A stretch of DNA of 64,000 nucleotides from Kitasatospora paranensis (GCF_039544005.1 NZ_BAABKV010000001.1:682001-746000), one strand, 5' to 3'. Shown: positions 1 through 9,292, counted from the first letter of the stretch. Program-made: numbers and translations. The notes: generated by a model from the letters alone, not told the origin.

Positions 1-107
1 AATCGTCACTCCGAAGCGCAATCGTCAGCATCCGAGGGTGCGGTGCGATGACCTCGTGGCGTGCTGATTCGACAGGACTGTCAGACGCCTGCGGCATGCT
101 CGCCGGC

Positions 108-536
108 ATGAACGAGGACGCCTTCTGGCAACTCATCGAGGACTGCAGGCCCACGGAAGCCGACCCTGACGCCGAACTCCTCGCCTCCACAGTGACCGAA
201 CGCCTTGCCCGGTCCCCGCTGTCGCTGGTCACCGGGTTTGCCGAGCAGCTGTCATGGGCGCTCTACCGGCTGGACCGCAAGGAGTACGGACACAACCTGT
301 CCGATGACGCCTTCCTCTACACCCGTGCCGCGGTCGTTGCCGACGGCCGCACCGCGTTCGACAGCGTCCTACAGGACCCGACGGCCTTCACTCCCTACGC
401 CACCGACCTCATCTGGGCCGAGCCCCTGCTCTACGCACCGGACCGCGCATATCAGCGCATCACAGGTGAGGAGTGGGACCGCGACACCCGCTACTCCTAC
501 GAATCCTGCTCCAACACCGAGGGCTGGGCTGATTGA
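108..536 (+). CDS. DUF4240 domain protein
   Basis: A 142-residue soluble protein that starts MNEDAFWQLIEDCR, the typical opening of the DUF4240 family. No catalytic function is known for that family. I start at this ATG rather than at the upstream ATG (48) because the family motif begins here and the upstream 20 residues look like translated non-coding sequence. No signal peptide or membrane segment is visible. It stands alone, followed by about 275 bp without a convincing gene. Members are scattered in actinomycete accessory DNA. Family assignment is from recall of the N-terminal motif. Confidence 0.72.
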   Translation: MNEDAFWQLIEDCRPTEADPDAELLASTVTERLARSPLSLVTGFAEQLSWALYRLDRKEYGHNLSDDAFLYTRAAVVADGRTAFDSVLQDPTAFTPYATDLIWAEPLLYAPDRAYQRITGEEWDRDTRYSYESCSNTEGWAD

Positions 537-811
537 CGGCACGGTCTGCTGGTGCTGACGGACGCCAGCGCCGTCGATCGTCCTCACGGAATGTGTGCCA
601 AAGCCGATTTGTGAGAACGCCTGTCGCTGACCGGCGAGAGTACCCCGATCGGCCCCCGGGCTCTCACCGGGGCGTGACCCGGCTTACCCGGGAGTGGGGC
701 GCCAGGCCCACTCGTGTGTCCTGCCGGAGGCACGACCGTCGCCCTCGCCAGGGTGTTCGAGCTGGTGGAGTCCGCGGGGGTCGACTCGTGGAGAGAGGAG
801 CTGGTGGCTCG

Positions 812-1180
812 ATGGCCATCCCGGAACGACTTACCGACCAAGAGCTGGACGAGCTCGACGAACTCGCTCAGGCCGCGACCCCAGGGCCGTGGTATGTCCA
901 AGGCCTCGACGATGCCAACGCGATGAATCTCGTCGCTGTGAGCACCGTGCCCGACCTCGGCCCTACCAAGCGGTGGCCCGGGTTCGACCACCGCGAGATC
1001 GTGGCGGCAACGCTCGTCCAGCAACCCCGTTACGTCGACGTCGCCGACGAACGCTGGGACGAGAACGCGTTCTTCATCGCTGCCGCCCGCAACACCGTTC
1101 CTCTCCTCGTCGCAGAGGTCAGGCGCCTTCGCCGACAACTGGAGAGCCTCTCAGCGAAGGCCGACCAAGAACTGCAGTGA
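812..1180 (+). CDS. Conserved hypothetical protein, phage/plasmid-associated type
   Basis: A 122-residue protein. The ATG is preceded by a strong purine-rich site (GAGAGAGGAG, 791-800). The N-terminal half has an acidic stretch and the ATPGPWYV motif, followed by DHREIVAATLVQQPRYVDVA and the NAFFIAAARNTVP segment, ending in a short coiled-coil-like helix rich in Arg and Leu. This arrangement recurs in short proteins found in actinobacterial phages, plasmids and genomes whose role is unknown. No Cys/His metal site and no membrane segment are seen. It could be a remnant of a mobile element, but no integrase or other phage gene lies nearby. Confidence 0.7.
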   Translation: MAIPERLTDQELDELDELAQAATPGPWYVQGLDDANAMNLVAVSTVPDLGPTKRWPGFDHREIVAATLVQQPRYVDVADERWDENAFFIAAARNTVPLLVAEVRRLRRQLESLSAKADQELQ

Positions 1181-1361
1181 TCCACAGGTCGTGACCCTTG
1201 CCCGTTCCCGGCTCGACGGTCAGCTCCGGGCTGCCGCCCGAGATCCGGCATCACGGTGGTTTGGCAGCCGTGGGCGGTCGGTGCGCTCATGACCGACCGG
1301 CCGCGCATGATCCTGGCTTCCTTCACCGGGCCCTTATGAAGCGGTCATCTAGGCTGGCGCG

Positions 1362-2213
1362 GTGACTGATGAGCAGGAGCGGGTGCAGCCGTCGGGAGTG
1401 TGGGCCACGGCGGTGGGGGTGGCCAGGGTGCGGGCGCTGGAGACCGAGCGGGAGGGCGCGCTGTTCCGCGACCCGCTGGCACGGGCCTTCGCCGCCGCCG
1501 GCGGCCTGTGGCCCTCCCCGCCACCGCTGCCCGATGACGAGGCCGCGCGACGACGCCGGCTCGCCGTGTCGTTCTCCATCGTCATCAGGACGAAGTTCCT
1601 CGACGACCTGTTGCAGCAGGCCTCCGCGTCCGGGATCCGGCAGGTCGTGCTGCTCGGCGCCGGCATGGACAGCCGGGCCTTCCGGATGGACTGGCCCGAG
1701 GGCACAAGGCTGTTCGAGGTCGACACCGCCGCGCCACTGGGCTTCAAGGCTTCGGTGCTGCGTCAGGAGCGGGCCGTCGCACGCTGCGAGCGGATCACCG
1801 TCGCGGTGGATCTGCGTGAGGACTGGCCGGCTGCGCTGGCCGCCGCAGGGCACGACCCGGACGCGCCGACCGTGTGGATCGCCGAAGGACTGCTGATCTA
1901 TCTGCCCGAGGACGCGGTGGAGCTGCTGCTGGCCCGGATCGGCGCGCAGTCGGCGGCAGGCAGCCGGCTGGGGCTGACCTTGGGCTCGCGCGGCGTGATC
2001 GAGCGCTTCGGCGCGGACGCCGCACCGGGCTCGGCAGCGTCCATGTGGGTCTCGGAGATGCCCGACGACCCGGTGGGCTGGCTGGCCGGACACGGCTGGG
2101 AGGCCGACAGCCACACCCTGCGCGAGCGTGCCGCCGCCTACGGCCGCCCGATCACCACCCCGCCGCAGCGCGAGGAGCAGCCCGGCGGACTGATCTCGGC
2201 GGTCCGCTGGTAG
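1362..2213 (+). CDS. SAM-dependent methyltransferase, leucine carboxyl methyltransferase (LCM/TIGR00027) family
   Basis: A 283-residue enzyme predicted to transfer a methyl group from S-adenosylmethionine; the acceptor is unknown. The family hallmark GAGMDSRAFR lies at about residues 99-108 and forms the SAM-binding loop, followed by the acidic FEVD strand end that holds the ribose. Downstream, VWIAEGLLIYLPEDAVELLL is the conserved helix of this family. The start is a GTG; length is normal for the actinobacterial expansion of the family, whose members are often multicopy and of unknown substrate. It is monocistronic apart from a HEAT fragment just downstream. Family confident, substrate not inferable. 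Confidence 0.9.
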   Translation: MTDEQERVQPSGVWATAVGVARVRALETEREGALFRDPLARAFAAAGGLWPSPPPLPDDEAARRRRLAVSFSIVIRTKFLDDLLQQASASGIRQVVLLGAGMDSRAFRMDWPEGTRLFEVDTAAPLGFKASVLRQERAVARCERITVAVDLREDWPAALAAAGHDPDAPTVWIAEGLLIYLPEDAVELLLARIGAQSAAGSRLGLTLGSRGVIERFGADAAPGSAASMWVSEMPDDPVGWLAGHGWEADSHTLRERAAAYGRPITTPPQREEQPGGLISAVRW

Positions 2214-2250
2214 AGCGTCTCCCGGTTCCGCGGAGCCCGGACGCGGGTAG

Positions 2251-2975
2251 TGCCACGAGGAGCAGGAGACGGGCGACCCCGGCCCCCTGCTCGCCGTCCT
2301 GCGTCCGGCACCCGGCGAGCCGAGCGGCATCGGCGACGAGTTCGCCGGGGCGGTCGTCGCGCTCGGCGAGCATGCCCGTCCGCTGCTCCCCGACTCCTGG
2401 CGCTGCTGGCCGAACCGGCCGAGACCCGGACCCACGGCACCGTGGTCGTCGCGGAGCTGGCGGTGGCCGCCGTGGTCTGGGAGCTGACGCACGATCCGGC
2501 GCCGGTCCTGCCCGTCGTCCTGGCAGGACTGGCGTGGGCGGGCAGACCCTGGGGTCACCGGGCGGCAAACCGCGCGGCCGAGGTCGCCGTCGCCCTCGGG
2601 CCTGCTGCCCTGCCGACCGTCCCCCACCTGTTGCCGATGCTCGACCGACCGGACACGGTCGCGGCCGCCGCCCGGGCCCTGGTGGCCACCCACCCGGACA
2701 GCGACCGCCCCGCCGGTGTGCGCCGCACCGAGCTCGCCGACCGCGTTCTCGCGCGTCTCCGGCCGGGCGCCCATCTCCACTCCGCACTGGCCGCGCTGGA
2801 GGCCCTCGCCGCACTCGGCCCCACCGCCTTCACCCCCGCCCGACTCGAACGCGTCCGGCTGCTCGCCGACGGGGACCGCCGCATCGTGGGCTCGGGCAGT
2901 CATACCGAGATCATCCGCAGCGACGAGGAGTTCCGTGCCGCCGCCCGGCGGGTGCTCGCGGCCCTGATGCGCTGA
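2251..2975 (+). pseudogene. HEAT-repeat protein fragment, frameshifted and without a visible start
   Basis: Helical repeats typical of HEAT/PBS-lyase scaffolds are encoded in two frames. Up to about 2391 the reading is GPLLAVLRPAPGEP then FAGAVVALGEHARPLLP; after that it continues in the next frame as LLALLAEPAETRTHG and several further helical pairs to the TGA. The switch coincides with the CCCC run at 2388-2391; one extra C would join them (ARPLLPRLLALLAEPAE). No ATG or GTG is available in the first frame after the TAG at 2248, so the 5' end is probably missing or contains another error. A fuller HEAT protein is encoded at 18280. Function, if any, would be protein binding. Confidence 0.6.
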
Positions 2976-3146
2976 GGTACGCTGCCGCCCACCGCCGGCG
3001 GCGTCGAGGCGGCCCCGTCCGTTACCCGTCGTCCGTCTCCGGCGTGTGCGCTGCCCCGGTGCGGCCCTCGGCAGTGCGGTGGAAAGGTGTTGGCGGTCGA
3101 TCACCGAGCGGGGATACTTCGGCTCTCCAGGGGCGTGGGAGGGCGG

Positions 3147-4213
3147 ATGGCCGTGTTCGCGTGTGCGCGGTGCGGAACCGCACTGACCGGGGCCGTGTCC
3201 CGGGTCGCGCTTCCCGTCCATGCCCGCCAGAGGTACGGACACCTCCTGCTCCCCGCACTCATGGCACCGGGGACGTACGCCGTCGACCCCGAGCCGGCCG
3301 GGCCTCCCTGGCGCTCGTGGAGCGAGATCGGAGCTGACGAAGCGGAAGCCCGCAATGTGTTCGCGCCGGTCCCCTCGCTGTCCTTCGGGGCACCGGGAGC
3401 GATCGTTCTCGCGCCGGGCGACACCCGCAGCACCGTCCTGATCCCGGAGCGGTGCGACGGCCGCTGCATGGGGCTGGACGGGAGGGACGGCCCGAACCTG
3501 GCGTGCGCGAACTGCGGGCAGGCCGTGGCGACCCGCATCGACGACTGCTCGTACTGGCAGTCGACGAGGCTCGCCCCGAACGCCGTGCGCCGCGTTCCCG
3601 GGGACGGCCCGACTCCCCGGCCGGTCGAGTGGGCGGTGCTGGCGGAGGAACGGGAGAGCACGCCGCCGGTCGAGCCGTCCGGGCACTGGAGCCCGCGGTG
3701 GGAGGCGGCCGTCGGGTCGGCGCTGGCCCACCTGCTGGTGGCCTCGGCCGGCGCCCCCGTGACCCTCCCGGGCGGCCTCGTCACGAGCGCGTTCGGCCGC
3801 GCGCTCGATGCGCTGCTCCCCCGGGAGCTACCGACCAAGGGCCTGGCCCTGGCCGGACCGGGCCTGCCTCCCCGGACCCTGCTCCCGACATCGCCCTGGT
3901 GCCACGGCACCCGCAGACCGGGAGGGCGTGGCAGCCGCCCGGCACTGCCGTTGCCGTGCCGTTGGCCGCCGACGTGTGGCTGCATCTGGCCTTCCACGAC
4001 GAACGGTCGGCCGTCCCTGTCACGGGCGGGACGCCCGAGGGTGTCCTCCGCGACGATCCGCTGCCGATGCACCCACCCCACCTGTTCCGGCCCGACTCGG
4101 CCGTGTTCCTCCACACGTTGGCCCGGCTGCCTGCGGTCCGTCAGCCGTGGCTGCGCGGGGTCCACGACCGCGTGAGGGCCGAGCCGTACGCCCGCCCGTT
4201 CTCGTTCGGGTAA
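3147..4213 (+). CDS. Cysteine-rich (zinc-ribbon-like) conserved hypothetical protein, frameshifted in this sequence
   Basis: Predicted 355-residue product if the CCCC run at 3870-3873 is one C short. The N-terminus MAVFACARCGTALTG supplies a CxxC pair; CDGRC and CANC pairs near residues 105-130 could complete one or two zinc sites. The central part (PVEWAVLAEERESTPP, HWSPRWEAAVGSALAHLL) is typical of a Streptomyces family without known function. After the break the sequence resumes in the next frame as IALVPRHPQTGRAWQPPG and ends in PYARPFSFG. The repaired length is an exact multiple of three. No membrane segment. Convergent with the next gene. Confidence 0.65.
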
Positions 4214-4289
4214 CCTGCGCCGCACCCGCGGCGGACGGGGGTCGGGCGGACGGACCGAGCGGACGGGTCGGGCCGTCGGGCCGGCGGGA

Positions 4290-4736
4290 TCAAGCGGCGT
4301 CGAGGGCCGCGGTGATCTTGCGGATCATGGCGGCCTCGGCGGGACCCGGCTGTCCGCGGTGGGCGCGGGAGGCGGCCGCCATGACGGTGCCGACGGTGTC
4401 CCGGAAGTTCTCGACCTCCTGCGGGGCCTTGGCGCCGAGCAGGCGCACGGAGGCGGTGAGCGCGGCGAACACCTGGTCGGCCAGGTCGGCGGTGGAGGTG
4501 CCGCCGAGCCTCATGCCGGCGGGCTTGCCGGCCAGGACATGGCCGACCAGACCGGTGGCGGCGGACAGCGCCTTGCCGCCGGCGATCCCGGCCCGGGTGG
4601 AGGAGATGGCGCCGGGGTCGGCGACGGCCATCAGGGCGACGACGCCGTGCGCAGCGACCTGCAGGGTGAGCCTGTCCTCGGCGGTCAGGGCGGGTGCGGT
4701 CGAGAGGGAGGTGGCGGGCGTGGCGTTCTCGGACAT
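4290..4736 (-). CDS. Conserved hypothetical protein in operon with the DHA2 exporter
   Basis: A 148-residue mostly helical protein, Ala/Gly rich, without signal peptide or clear transmembrane segment. It contains GVVALMAVADPGAISSTRAG and VRLLGAKAPQEVENFRDTV, segments I recognise as a conserved Streptomyces hypothetical but without a named domain. A GTG codon directly precedes the chosen ATG and could also serve as start. It lies 45 bp downstream of the exporter gene on the same strand and is probably cotranscribed with it under the MarR-type regulator. A role linked to the exported compound is inference only. Confidence 0.7.
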   Translation of the reverse strand: MSENATPATSLSTAPALTAEDRLTLQVAAHGVVALMAVADPGAISSTRAGIAGGKALSAATGLVGHVLAGKPAGMRLGGTSTADLADQVFAALTASVRLLGAKAPQEVENFRDTVGTVMAAASRAHRGQPGPAEAAMIRKITAALDAA

Positions 4737-4781
4737 CACGGTCTCTCTTCTGTGGTGGACGACAGGGACGGACAGGGTCGG

Positions 4782-6254
4782 TCAGGCGACGTCGTCGTGG
4801 TGGGCGGCGTGCCGGGGCATGAGGAAGGTCGCGGCCAGGGCTGCGGCGAAGGCTCCGCCGGGAAGCCAGAGGGTGTGCTGGAAGGCGGGGCCGAAAGCCG
4901 TCGCGCCGGGGACGGCGTGGCCGGTGCGACCGAGGAAGAACGCTCCGAGGCCGGCGACACCGAGGGCACTGCCGATCTGCTGGACGGTGTTGTAGAGGCC
5001 GGACGCGGAGCCCGCGTCGGCGACCGGGACGTCGGCGAGGGTGAAGTCGAGCAGCGGGGCGACGACGAGCCCCATGCCGGCGCCGCCGATCGCGAGCGCG
5101 GGGACGAGCGCGACGGAGGTCACGTCGCCCCGCCCCACCGTCCACATCAGGACGAGCATCGCGACGATGTCGAGGACCAGGCCGAGCTGCAGGACGGGCC
5201 GGCCCAGCCTGGGGGCGAGGACACCGGCGCCGACGCCGGCGAACACGGGCACCAGCAGCCCCCACGGGATCCCGGTCAGGCCGGAGCGCAGGACGCTGAA
5301 GCCGAGCCCGGTCTGCAGGAAGACGGTGAGGACGAGGAAGAAGCCGATGGCGCCGCCCATGAACAGCAGGTTGACCAGCAGGCCGCCGGCGAACGACCGA
5401 TGACGGAAGAGTCCGAGCTCGACCAGCGGGGAACCTGCCGTGCGTGTGCGGCGCCGCTGCTGGGCGACGAAGGCGGCAAGGACGACCAGCGAGCCGGCCA
5501 TCGACACGAAGGTCCAGGCGGGCCAGCCGAGGTCCTGCCCCTTGATCAGCGGGAGGACGAGCAGGAGGAGCGCGAGCGCGGACAGTGCGACGCCGGCCAG
5601 GTCCAGGCGGCCCGCCCGCGGGGCCTTCGACTCGGGCAGGTACCGGGCGCCGAGGACCAGGGCGAGGATCCCGACGGGGACGTTCACCAGGAAGACCGAG
5701 CGCCAGCCCAGGCCCGCGATGTCGCCGCTGGTGAGCAGCGCGCCCAGGATCGGTCCGCCGACCGTCGCCATCCCGGCCAGGGCACCGAACATGCCGACCG
5801 CCTTGCCGCGGTCCCTGGGCGCGTACATGGTCTGGACGACGGCCAGGACCTGGGGGACCATGAGCGCCGCCGTGACGCCCTGGAGGACCCGGGCGGAGAT
5901 CAGTTCGCTCCCGCTCCGGGAGGCGCCGCACAGCGCGGAGGCGACCGTGAATCCGGCGGTCCCGATCAGGAAGAGCCGTCTGCGGCCGAGGATGTCGCCG
6001 AGGCGGCTGCCGGTGATCAGCGCGAGGGCGAAGGCGAGGGTGTAGCCGGCGGCGATCCACTGCACGGCGGAGTAGCTGCCGCCGAGTTCCTTGTGGATGG
6101 ACGGCAGCGCCACGTTGATGATCGTGTTGTCGAGCAGGTCCATGAACATCGCCAGGAGGACGACGAACAGGGCGATGCTGCGGCGGCGGCCGGTGGCGGA
6201 CGGGACGAATCCGGTGCCGGGTCCGGCGCCGGGTCCGGGTGCGGTGGTGACCAT
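4782..6254 (-). CDS. MFS drug exporter, DHA2 (EmrB/QacA) family
   Basis: A 490-residue inner-membrane proton-coupled exporter with about 14 predicted membrane segments. The first helix is SIALFVVLLAMFMDLLDNTI with the DHA2 motif D1 (LDNTIINVALPSI), followed by motif A GSRLGDILGRRRLF and motif C-like GPILGALL. I start at the ATG at 6254 because it is preceded by TGAGGTCACC and because the preceding in-frame sequence is not membrane-protein-like. The gene diverges from a MarR gene with a dyad element between them. The C-terminus is His-rich (RHAAHHDD). Substrate unknown; a drug or a toxic metabolite is likely. Confidence 0.9.
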   Translation of the reverse strand: MVTTAPGPGAGPGTGFVPSATGRRRSIALFVVLLAMFMDLLDNTIINVALPSIHKELGGSYSAVQWIAAGYTLAFALALITGSRLGDILGRRRLFLIGTAGFTVASALCGASRSGSELISARVLQGVTAALMVPQVLAVVQTMYAPRDRGKAVGMFGALAGMATVGGPILGALLTSGDIAGLGWRSVFLVNVPVGILALVLGARYLPESKAPRAGRLDLAGVALSALALLLLVLPLIKGQDLGWPAWTFVSMAGSLVVLAAFVAQQRRRTRTAGSPLVELGLFRHRSFAGGLLVNLLFMGGAIGFFLVLTVFLQTGLGFSVLRSGLTGIPWGLLVPVFAGVGAGVLAPRLGRPVLQLGLVLDIVAMLVLMWTVGRGDVTSVALVPALAIGGAGMGLVVAPLLDFTLADVPVADAGSASGLYNTVQQIGSALGVAGLGAFFLGRTGHAVPGATAFGPAFQHTLWLPGGAFAAALAATFLMPRHAAHHDDVA

Positions 6255-6356
6255 GGTGACCTCAAGTCGTGTGACACAGGGCGCGGCGGGTATGCGGGCG
6301 CGGCAAGGAGACGGCGGGGCCGGGCGCTTCTGCAGCCCGGCTCGGCCGTCATGTAT

Positions 6357-6382
6357 CTTGGCTTTCAAGCTAGTGAGGCCAA
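6357..6382. promoter_or_regulatory. Candidate MarR operator between the exporter and marR genes
   Basis: The divergent region holds a CTTG-N5-CAAG dyad (6357-6369) overlapping a wider TTGGC...GCCAA dyad (6358-6362 with 6378-6382). MarR dimers bind such short inverted repeats in the promoters of divergently transcribed genes. The site lies 22 bp before the marR start and about 100 bp before the exporter start. Assignment rests on symmetry and position only. Confidence 0.45.
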
Positions 6383-6403
6383 CCATGAGGGGAGATAGCT
6401 CGA

Positions 6404-7122
6404 ATGTCAAGCGAAGTGGATCCGGTCATGGCCCGGCTCGGAGCAGCGGTGCAGGGCTATCAGTCCGCGGTCGACGACTTCGACCGGGTGATCGCGCACC
6501 GTCTCGGGGTCAACGAGACGGATCTGCGCTGCCTGGAGATCCTCCTCGCCACCGAGGAGACCACCCCCGCGAGCTCGCCTCCGAGCTGGGTCTCACCACG
6601 GGCAGCGTCACCACGATGCTCGACCGCCTGGAGAAGCTCGGCTATCTCACCCGCACCCCGCACCCCACCGACGGGCGCAAGACCCTCGTCCGCGTCACCC
6701 CCGACGCCGCGCACCGCACCTACGCCCTGATGGCGCCGTTCCTCGACGACGCCGGCCGCCGGGTCCTCGACCGCTTCACCCCCGAACAGCTGGAGGTGGT
6801 CATCGACTTCCTCGCCTTCAGCCGTGGCATCCAGCAGCAGCACACCCACCGGCTGCGTGAGGAGGCCCAGCCCGGGCCCCGGCGCAGCGGGGGCGGCAGG
6901 CGCCGGGCCCCCGTCCGGCCGCCGGCCACCGGGCCTGAACCGGCCGGGGTGGGACGCCGGCGCGCGCGGGGCCCGGTACGGTCGGTGGCATGCACCCTGA
7001 TCGTCCTGATCGTCCTGCCTGTCGCTGCGTCATCTGCCACGACTACGGCGACCGTGACGAGGCCGACCACATGGACCGGAGGACGGTCGAGCAGGTCCAG
7101 GAGTACGGCTGGAGCGTGGTGA
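6404..7122 (+). CDS. MarR-family transcriptional regulator, frameshifted in this sequence
   Basis: Winged-helix regulator of the divergent exporter operon (inference from position). The N-terminal dimer helix and MARLGAAVQGYQSAVDDFDR are in the start frame up to LLATEETTP. The DNA-binding helices RELASELGLTTGSVTTMLDR and the wing LTRTPHPTDGRKTLVRVT then continue in the next frame. The switch falls in the CCCCC run at 6564-6568; adding one C gives TTPRELASE. The conserved domain ends near 6875. The open frame then runs on with an Arg/Pro-rich tail into the next gene, so a further lost base and an earlier stop are likely. Confidence 0.75.
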
Positions 7123-7553
7123 TGGTCCCCGCCGACGACGAGGGGCCGGCGTTCGCCTACACCATCGGGCTGTGGCACACCCACGGGTCACCCGAGCTCG
7201 CCATGTTCGGCCTGGATGTCCGCACCATGCAGACACTGCTCAATGCGCTCGGCGACAAGGCCGCGGCGGGGACCGCGCCGGCGGCCGACCAGGAGCACCA
7301 CGGGGTCGTCGAGGGCGCTCCGGTCGTACTGAAGAACGTCGATCTCCGCTGGTACCGGACGTTCTTCGGCTGCGCGATCGCCTTCTACCGGCGGCCGCCC
7401 TTCCCGGTCCTGGAGGTGGTGTGGCCCGACACCGGCGGCTCCTTCCTGTGGCAGCCCGAGAGCGACGAGCAGTACCGCCGGTCCCAGCCGCAGCTGTGGT
7501 TGCACCCCGCCGCGCACCCCGAGGGGGTCTGGACGGCGCTCGCGAACTCCTGA
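6990..7553 (+). CDS. DUF4262 domain protein
   Basis: A 187-residue protein with the DUF4262 pattern: an N-terminal Cys cluster (CRCVICHDYGDRDE), then EYGWSVVMVPADDEGPAFAY followed by TIGLWHTHGSPELAMFGLD. A region around PVLKNVDLRWYRTFFGCAIA and a Trp-rich end (SFLWQPESDEQYRR) follow. The family is common in Streptomyces and is of unknown function; a metal site through the first Cys residues is plausible. The start overlaps the run-on end of the frameshifted marR reading frame, which argues that marR really ends earlier. No partner gene is apparent. Confidence 0.85.
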   Translation: MHPDRPDRPACRCVICHDYGDRDEADHMDRRTVEQVQEYGWSVVMVPADDEGPAFAYTIGLWHTHGSPELAMFGLDVRTMQTLLNALGDKAAAGTAPAADQEHHGVVEGAPVVLKNVDLRWYRTFFGCAIAFYRRPPFPVLEVVWPDTGGSFLWQPESDEQYRRSQPQLWLHPAAHPEGVWTALANS

Positions 7554-7653
7554 ACCGGCCGCCGCCCGGGGGCGTTCAGGCGGCCGGGTACTCAACGGGA
7601 GGTGAGTACCCGTGCTCTGCCCCGCTGCCGGGGCATCCCGGGATCCTTGGGCC

Positions 7654-8064
7654 ATGCGCCAGAAGACCGTGAATCCCGCTCCCCTCCTCCTGCTGTCCCT
7701 CGCTCCCGTGGCGGCCTGGGCCGCCTGGCTCGGCTGGGACCAGCAGCGTGACGTGCACCCGGACGGTTCGGTGACGGGCCCCTACGAGGCCTGGCAGGTG
7801 ATCGGGTTGGTGCTGACCCTGTTGGTACCGGTGTGCTGGGCAGCCGCCCGGCGCCACACCGTGACCGCGGCGCTCGGCACCACGGCCGGTCTGACCGCCG
7901 CCGCCTGGTACGACTGGTCGGACGACTCCAGCGGCCTCTTCGCGATCGGCGTGGGCCTCGTCATGGTGGCGAGCCTCCTGGTGACCACCGCGGTCTCCGC
8001 CGTGATCGTCTCCGTGACCGGGGACGGCCGCCGCGACGGATCCGCCCCGCGGCCCGCCGCCTGA
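7654..8064 (+). CDS. Small integral membrane protein
   Basis: A 136-residue protein with about four hydrophobic segments: PLLLLSLAPVAAWAAWLGW near the N-terminus, QVIGLVLTLLVPVCWAA, HTVTAALGTTAGLTAAAWY and GVGLVMVASLLVTTAVSAV. A charged C-terminal tail follows. I choose the ATG of MRQKTV because the upstream in-frame codons are not hydrophobic or conserved in character. No motif suggests transport or catalysis. It sits between a DUF4262 gene and an acetyltransferase gene with about 90-100 bp gaps on each side, so it is probably a separate transcription unit. Confidence 0.75.
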   Translation: MRQKTVNPAPLLLLSLAPVAAWAAWLGWDQQRDVHPDGSVTGPYEAWQVIGLVLTLLVPVCWAAARRHTVTAALGTTAGLTAAAWYDWSDDSSGLFAIGVGLVMVASLLVTTAVSAVIVSVTGDGRRDGSAPRPAA

Positions 8065-8153
8065 CCTGGACGCCCGTGGAGCGACGCGGTCATCCGGCAC
8101 GGCTTCGCGACGGTCGCCGAAACCCGCTTGATCCACTGGCCTATGGTTCCCGC

Positions 8154-8684
8154 ATGAAGACCGTGCTCAGCTTGGCGAACATCACCCCTGACAACTTCGA
8201 TGCCGCGATCAACCTGAACGTGCGCCCGGATCAGGAGCACCTGGTCGCTCCGGTCGTGAAGTCACTTGCCGAGGCGTATGTGCACCCCGACACGGCTTGG
8301 CCCCGACTCATCCTCGACGGCGACCGGCCCGTCGGTTTCCTCATGGCGTTCTTCGACGTCGACTTCGCCGGTGACGGTCAGGGCACCGACCTTCGCTCCG
8401 GCCTCTGGCGCCTCACCGTCGCAGCGGGGGAACAGGGGCGTGGATACGGCCGCTTCGCGGTGCAATCCGTGGCCGCCGAGATCCGCCGACGCGGCGGCAC
8501 TCGTCTGACGACCACCTGGCACCCGGGCGGAAACGGCCCGGAAGGCTTCTACCTGGGGCTGGGGTTCCGGCCGACCGGGGAGACGAGCGGGGATCAGCGG
8601 GTCGGCGAACTCGACTTGGCCGAAGTCCCGTCCGAGGGACGGCACTTGACGACTCGCTCGACGGCCACCGCCGGGCGACCATGA
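8154..8684 (+). CDS. GNAT-family N-acetyltransferase (spermidine/spermine-type)
   Basis: A 176-residue acyltransferase. The acetyl-CoA binding motif A is LWRLTVAAGEQGRGYGRFAV with the QGRGYGR loop at about residue 96. It is followed by motif B GPEGFYLGLGFRPTGE, in which the FY...GF pair is standard for the fold. The N-terminal segment, including LAEAYVHPDTAWPRLILDGD, resembles PaiA/BltD polyamine acetyltransferases, so a diamine or polyamine substrate is possible. The start ATG immediately follows a region without good coding character. No operon partner. Confidence 0.85.
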   Translation: MKTVLSLANITPDNFDAAINLNVRPDQEHLVAPVVKSLAEAYVHPDTAWPRLILDGDRPVGFLMAFFDVDFAGDGQGTDLRSGLWRLTVAAGEQGRGYGRFAVQSVAAEIRRRGGTRLTTTWHPGGNGPEGFYLGLGFRPTGETSGDQRVGELDLAEVPSEGRHLTTRSTATAGRP

Positions 8685-8787
8685 GGTGACCGTGGCCGCA
8701 CGGGTTCTTCGAGTGTGACCAAGGACCGGGTTTCGATGGTGACGGGCCGGCGCCGTGGAAGTCGGTTTCCTGCCCTTGAGTCTGAAC

Positions 8788-9114
8788 TCAGGTGAGGTCG
8801 AAGGTGACGTTCACGGAGCCGTCCCAGTCCGGCGCCTCCGTGAGCGTGAGGGTGCCGTTCTGTGCCTCGTCGACCCGCACCATGATGCCGCCGCGATCCT
8901 CGTCGGCGAACGCAAGGGAGAAGTGGGGGTCCATCCCCATGAGGAAGTCCCAGCCCTCGCGCTCGGTCGCGTCGAGGTCCGTGGCATGCCGACCGGTTGC
9001 CCGCCAGCTGCCGGCCGCGTCGACAGTGACGGTGATGTCGATGTCGTACATCTCAAGGTACGTCGAGTGATTGGCCCACCACTCGAGGCGGGCCCGACCC
9101 ACGAATCGATCCAT
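8788..9114 (-). CDS. Conserved hypothetical protein
   Basis: A 108-residue protein beginning MDRFVGRARLEWWANHS, with alternating beta-type sequence (YDIDITVTVDAAGSW, VNVTFDLT at the end) and a central acidic helix (DATEREGWDFLMGMDPHFSL). The N-terminal extension open in this frame (to 9405) is Arg/Pro-rich and lies in the divergent promoter region, so I exclude it. No signal peptide, membrane segment or catalytic motif is visible. I do not recognise the family. Confidence 0.65.
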   Translation of the reverse strand: MDRFVGRARLEWWANHSTYLEMYDIDITVTVDAAGSWRATGRHATDLDATEREGWDFLMGMDPHFSLAFADEDRGGIMVRVDEAQNGTLTLTEAPDWDGSVNVTFDLT

Positions 9115-9219
9115 GGGCACACTATGCACGGTGTCCAGACCGGACGGGCGAGGCTGTGCGGCCGCCGGCCGTCCTCGCCGCCTCCGGACCTCGTTCCGAG
9201 ACCATCGGTCAGCGCTGAC

Positions 9220-9292
9220 GGCAGGAAATCCTCCGGCCAGGACGGCCGAATTGGCGGCTCCGCCGCAGGGACGTGCCGAAGAATTTCCTGCC
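9220..9292. repeat. Long-range inverted repeat in a divergent intergenic region
   Basis: A 10-bp arm GGCAGGAAAT (9220-9229) is matched perfectly by ATTTCCTGCC (9283-9292). The 53 bp between contain smaller dyads (GGCC...GGCC and GCGGC...GCCGC). It lies between the divergent genes at 9114 and 9337, where it may be a paired operator or fold into an extended hairpin. Confidence 0.5.

Noticed and set aside
1323..3731. 802-codon minus-strand frame
   Set aside because: It opposes the methyltransferase gene and others; composition is Arg/Gly/Pro with no domain.
4359..6398. Long plus-strand open frame (679 codons) across the DHA2 exporter gene
   Set aside because: Its translation is Gly/Asp/Arg-rich without motifs and is antisense to a clear membrane transporter; long antisense frames are expected at this GC content.
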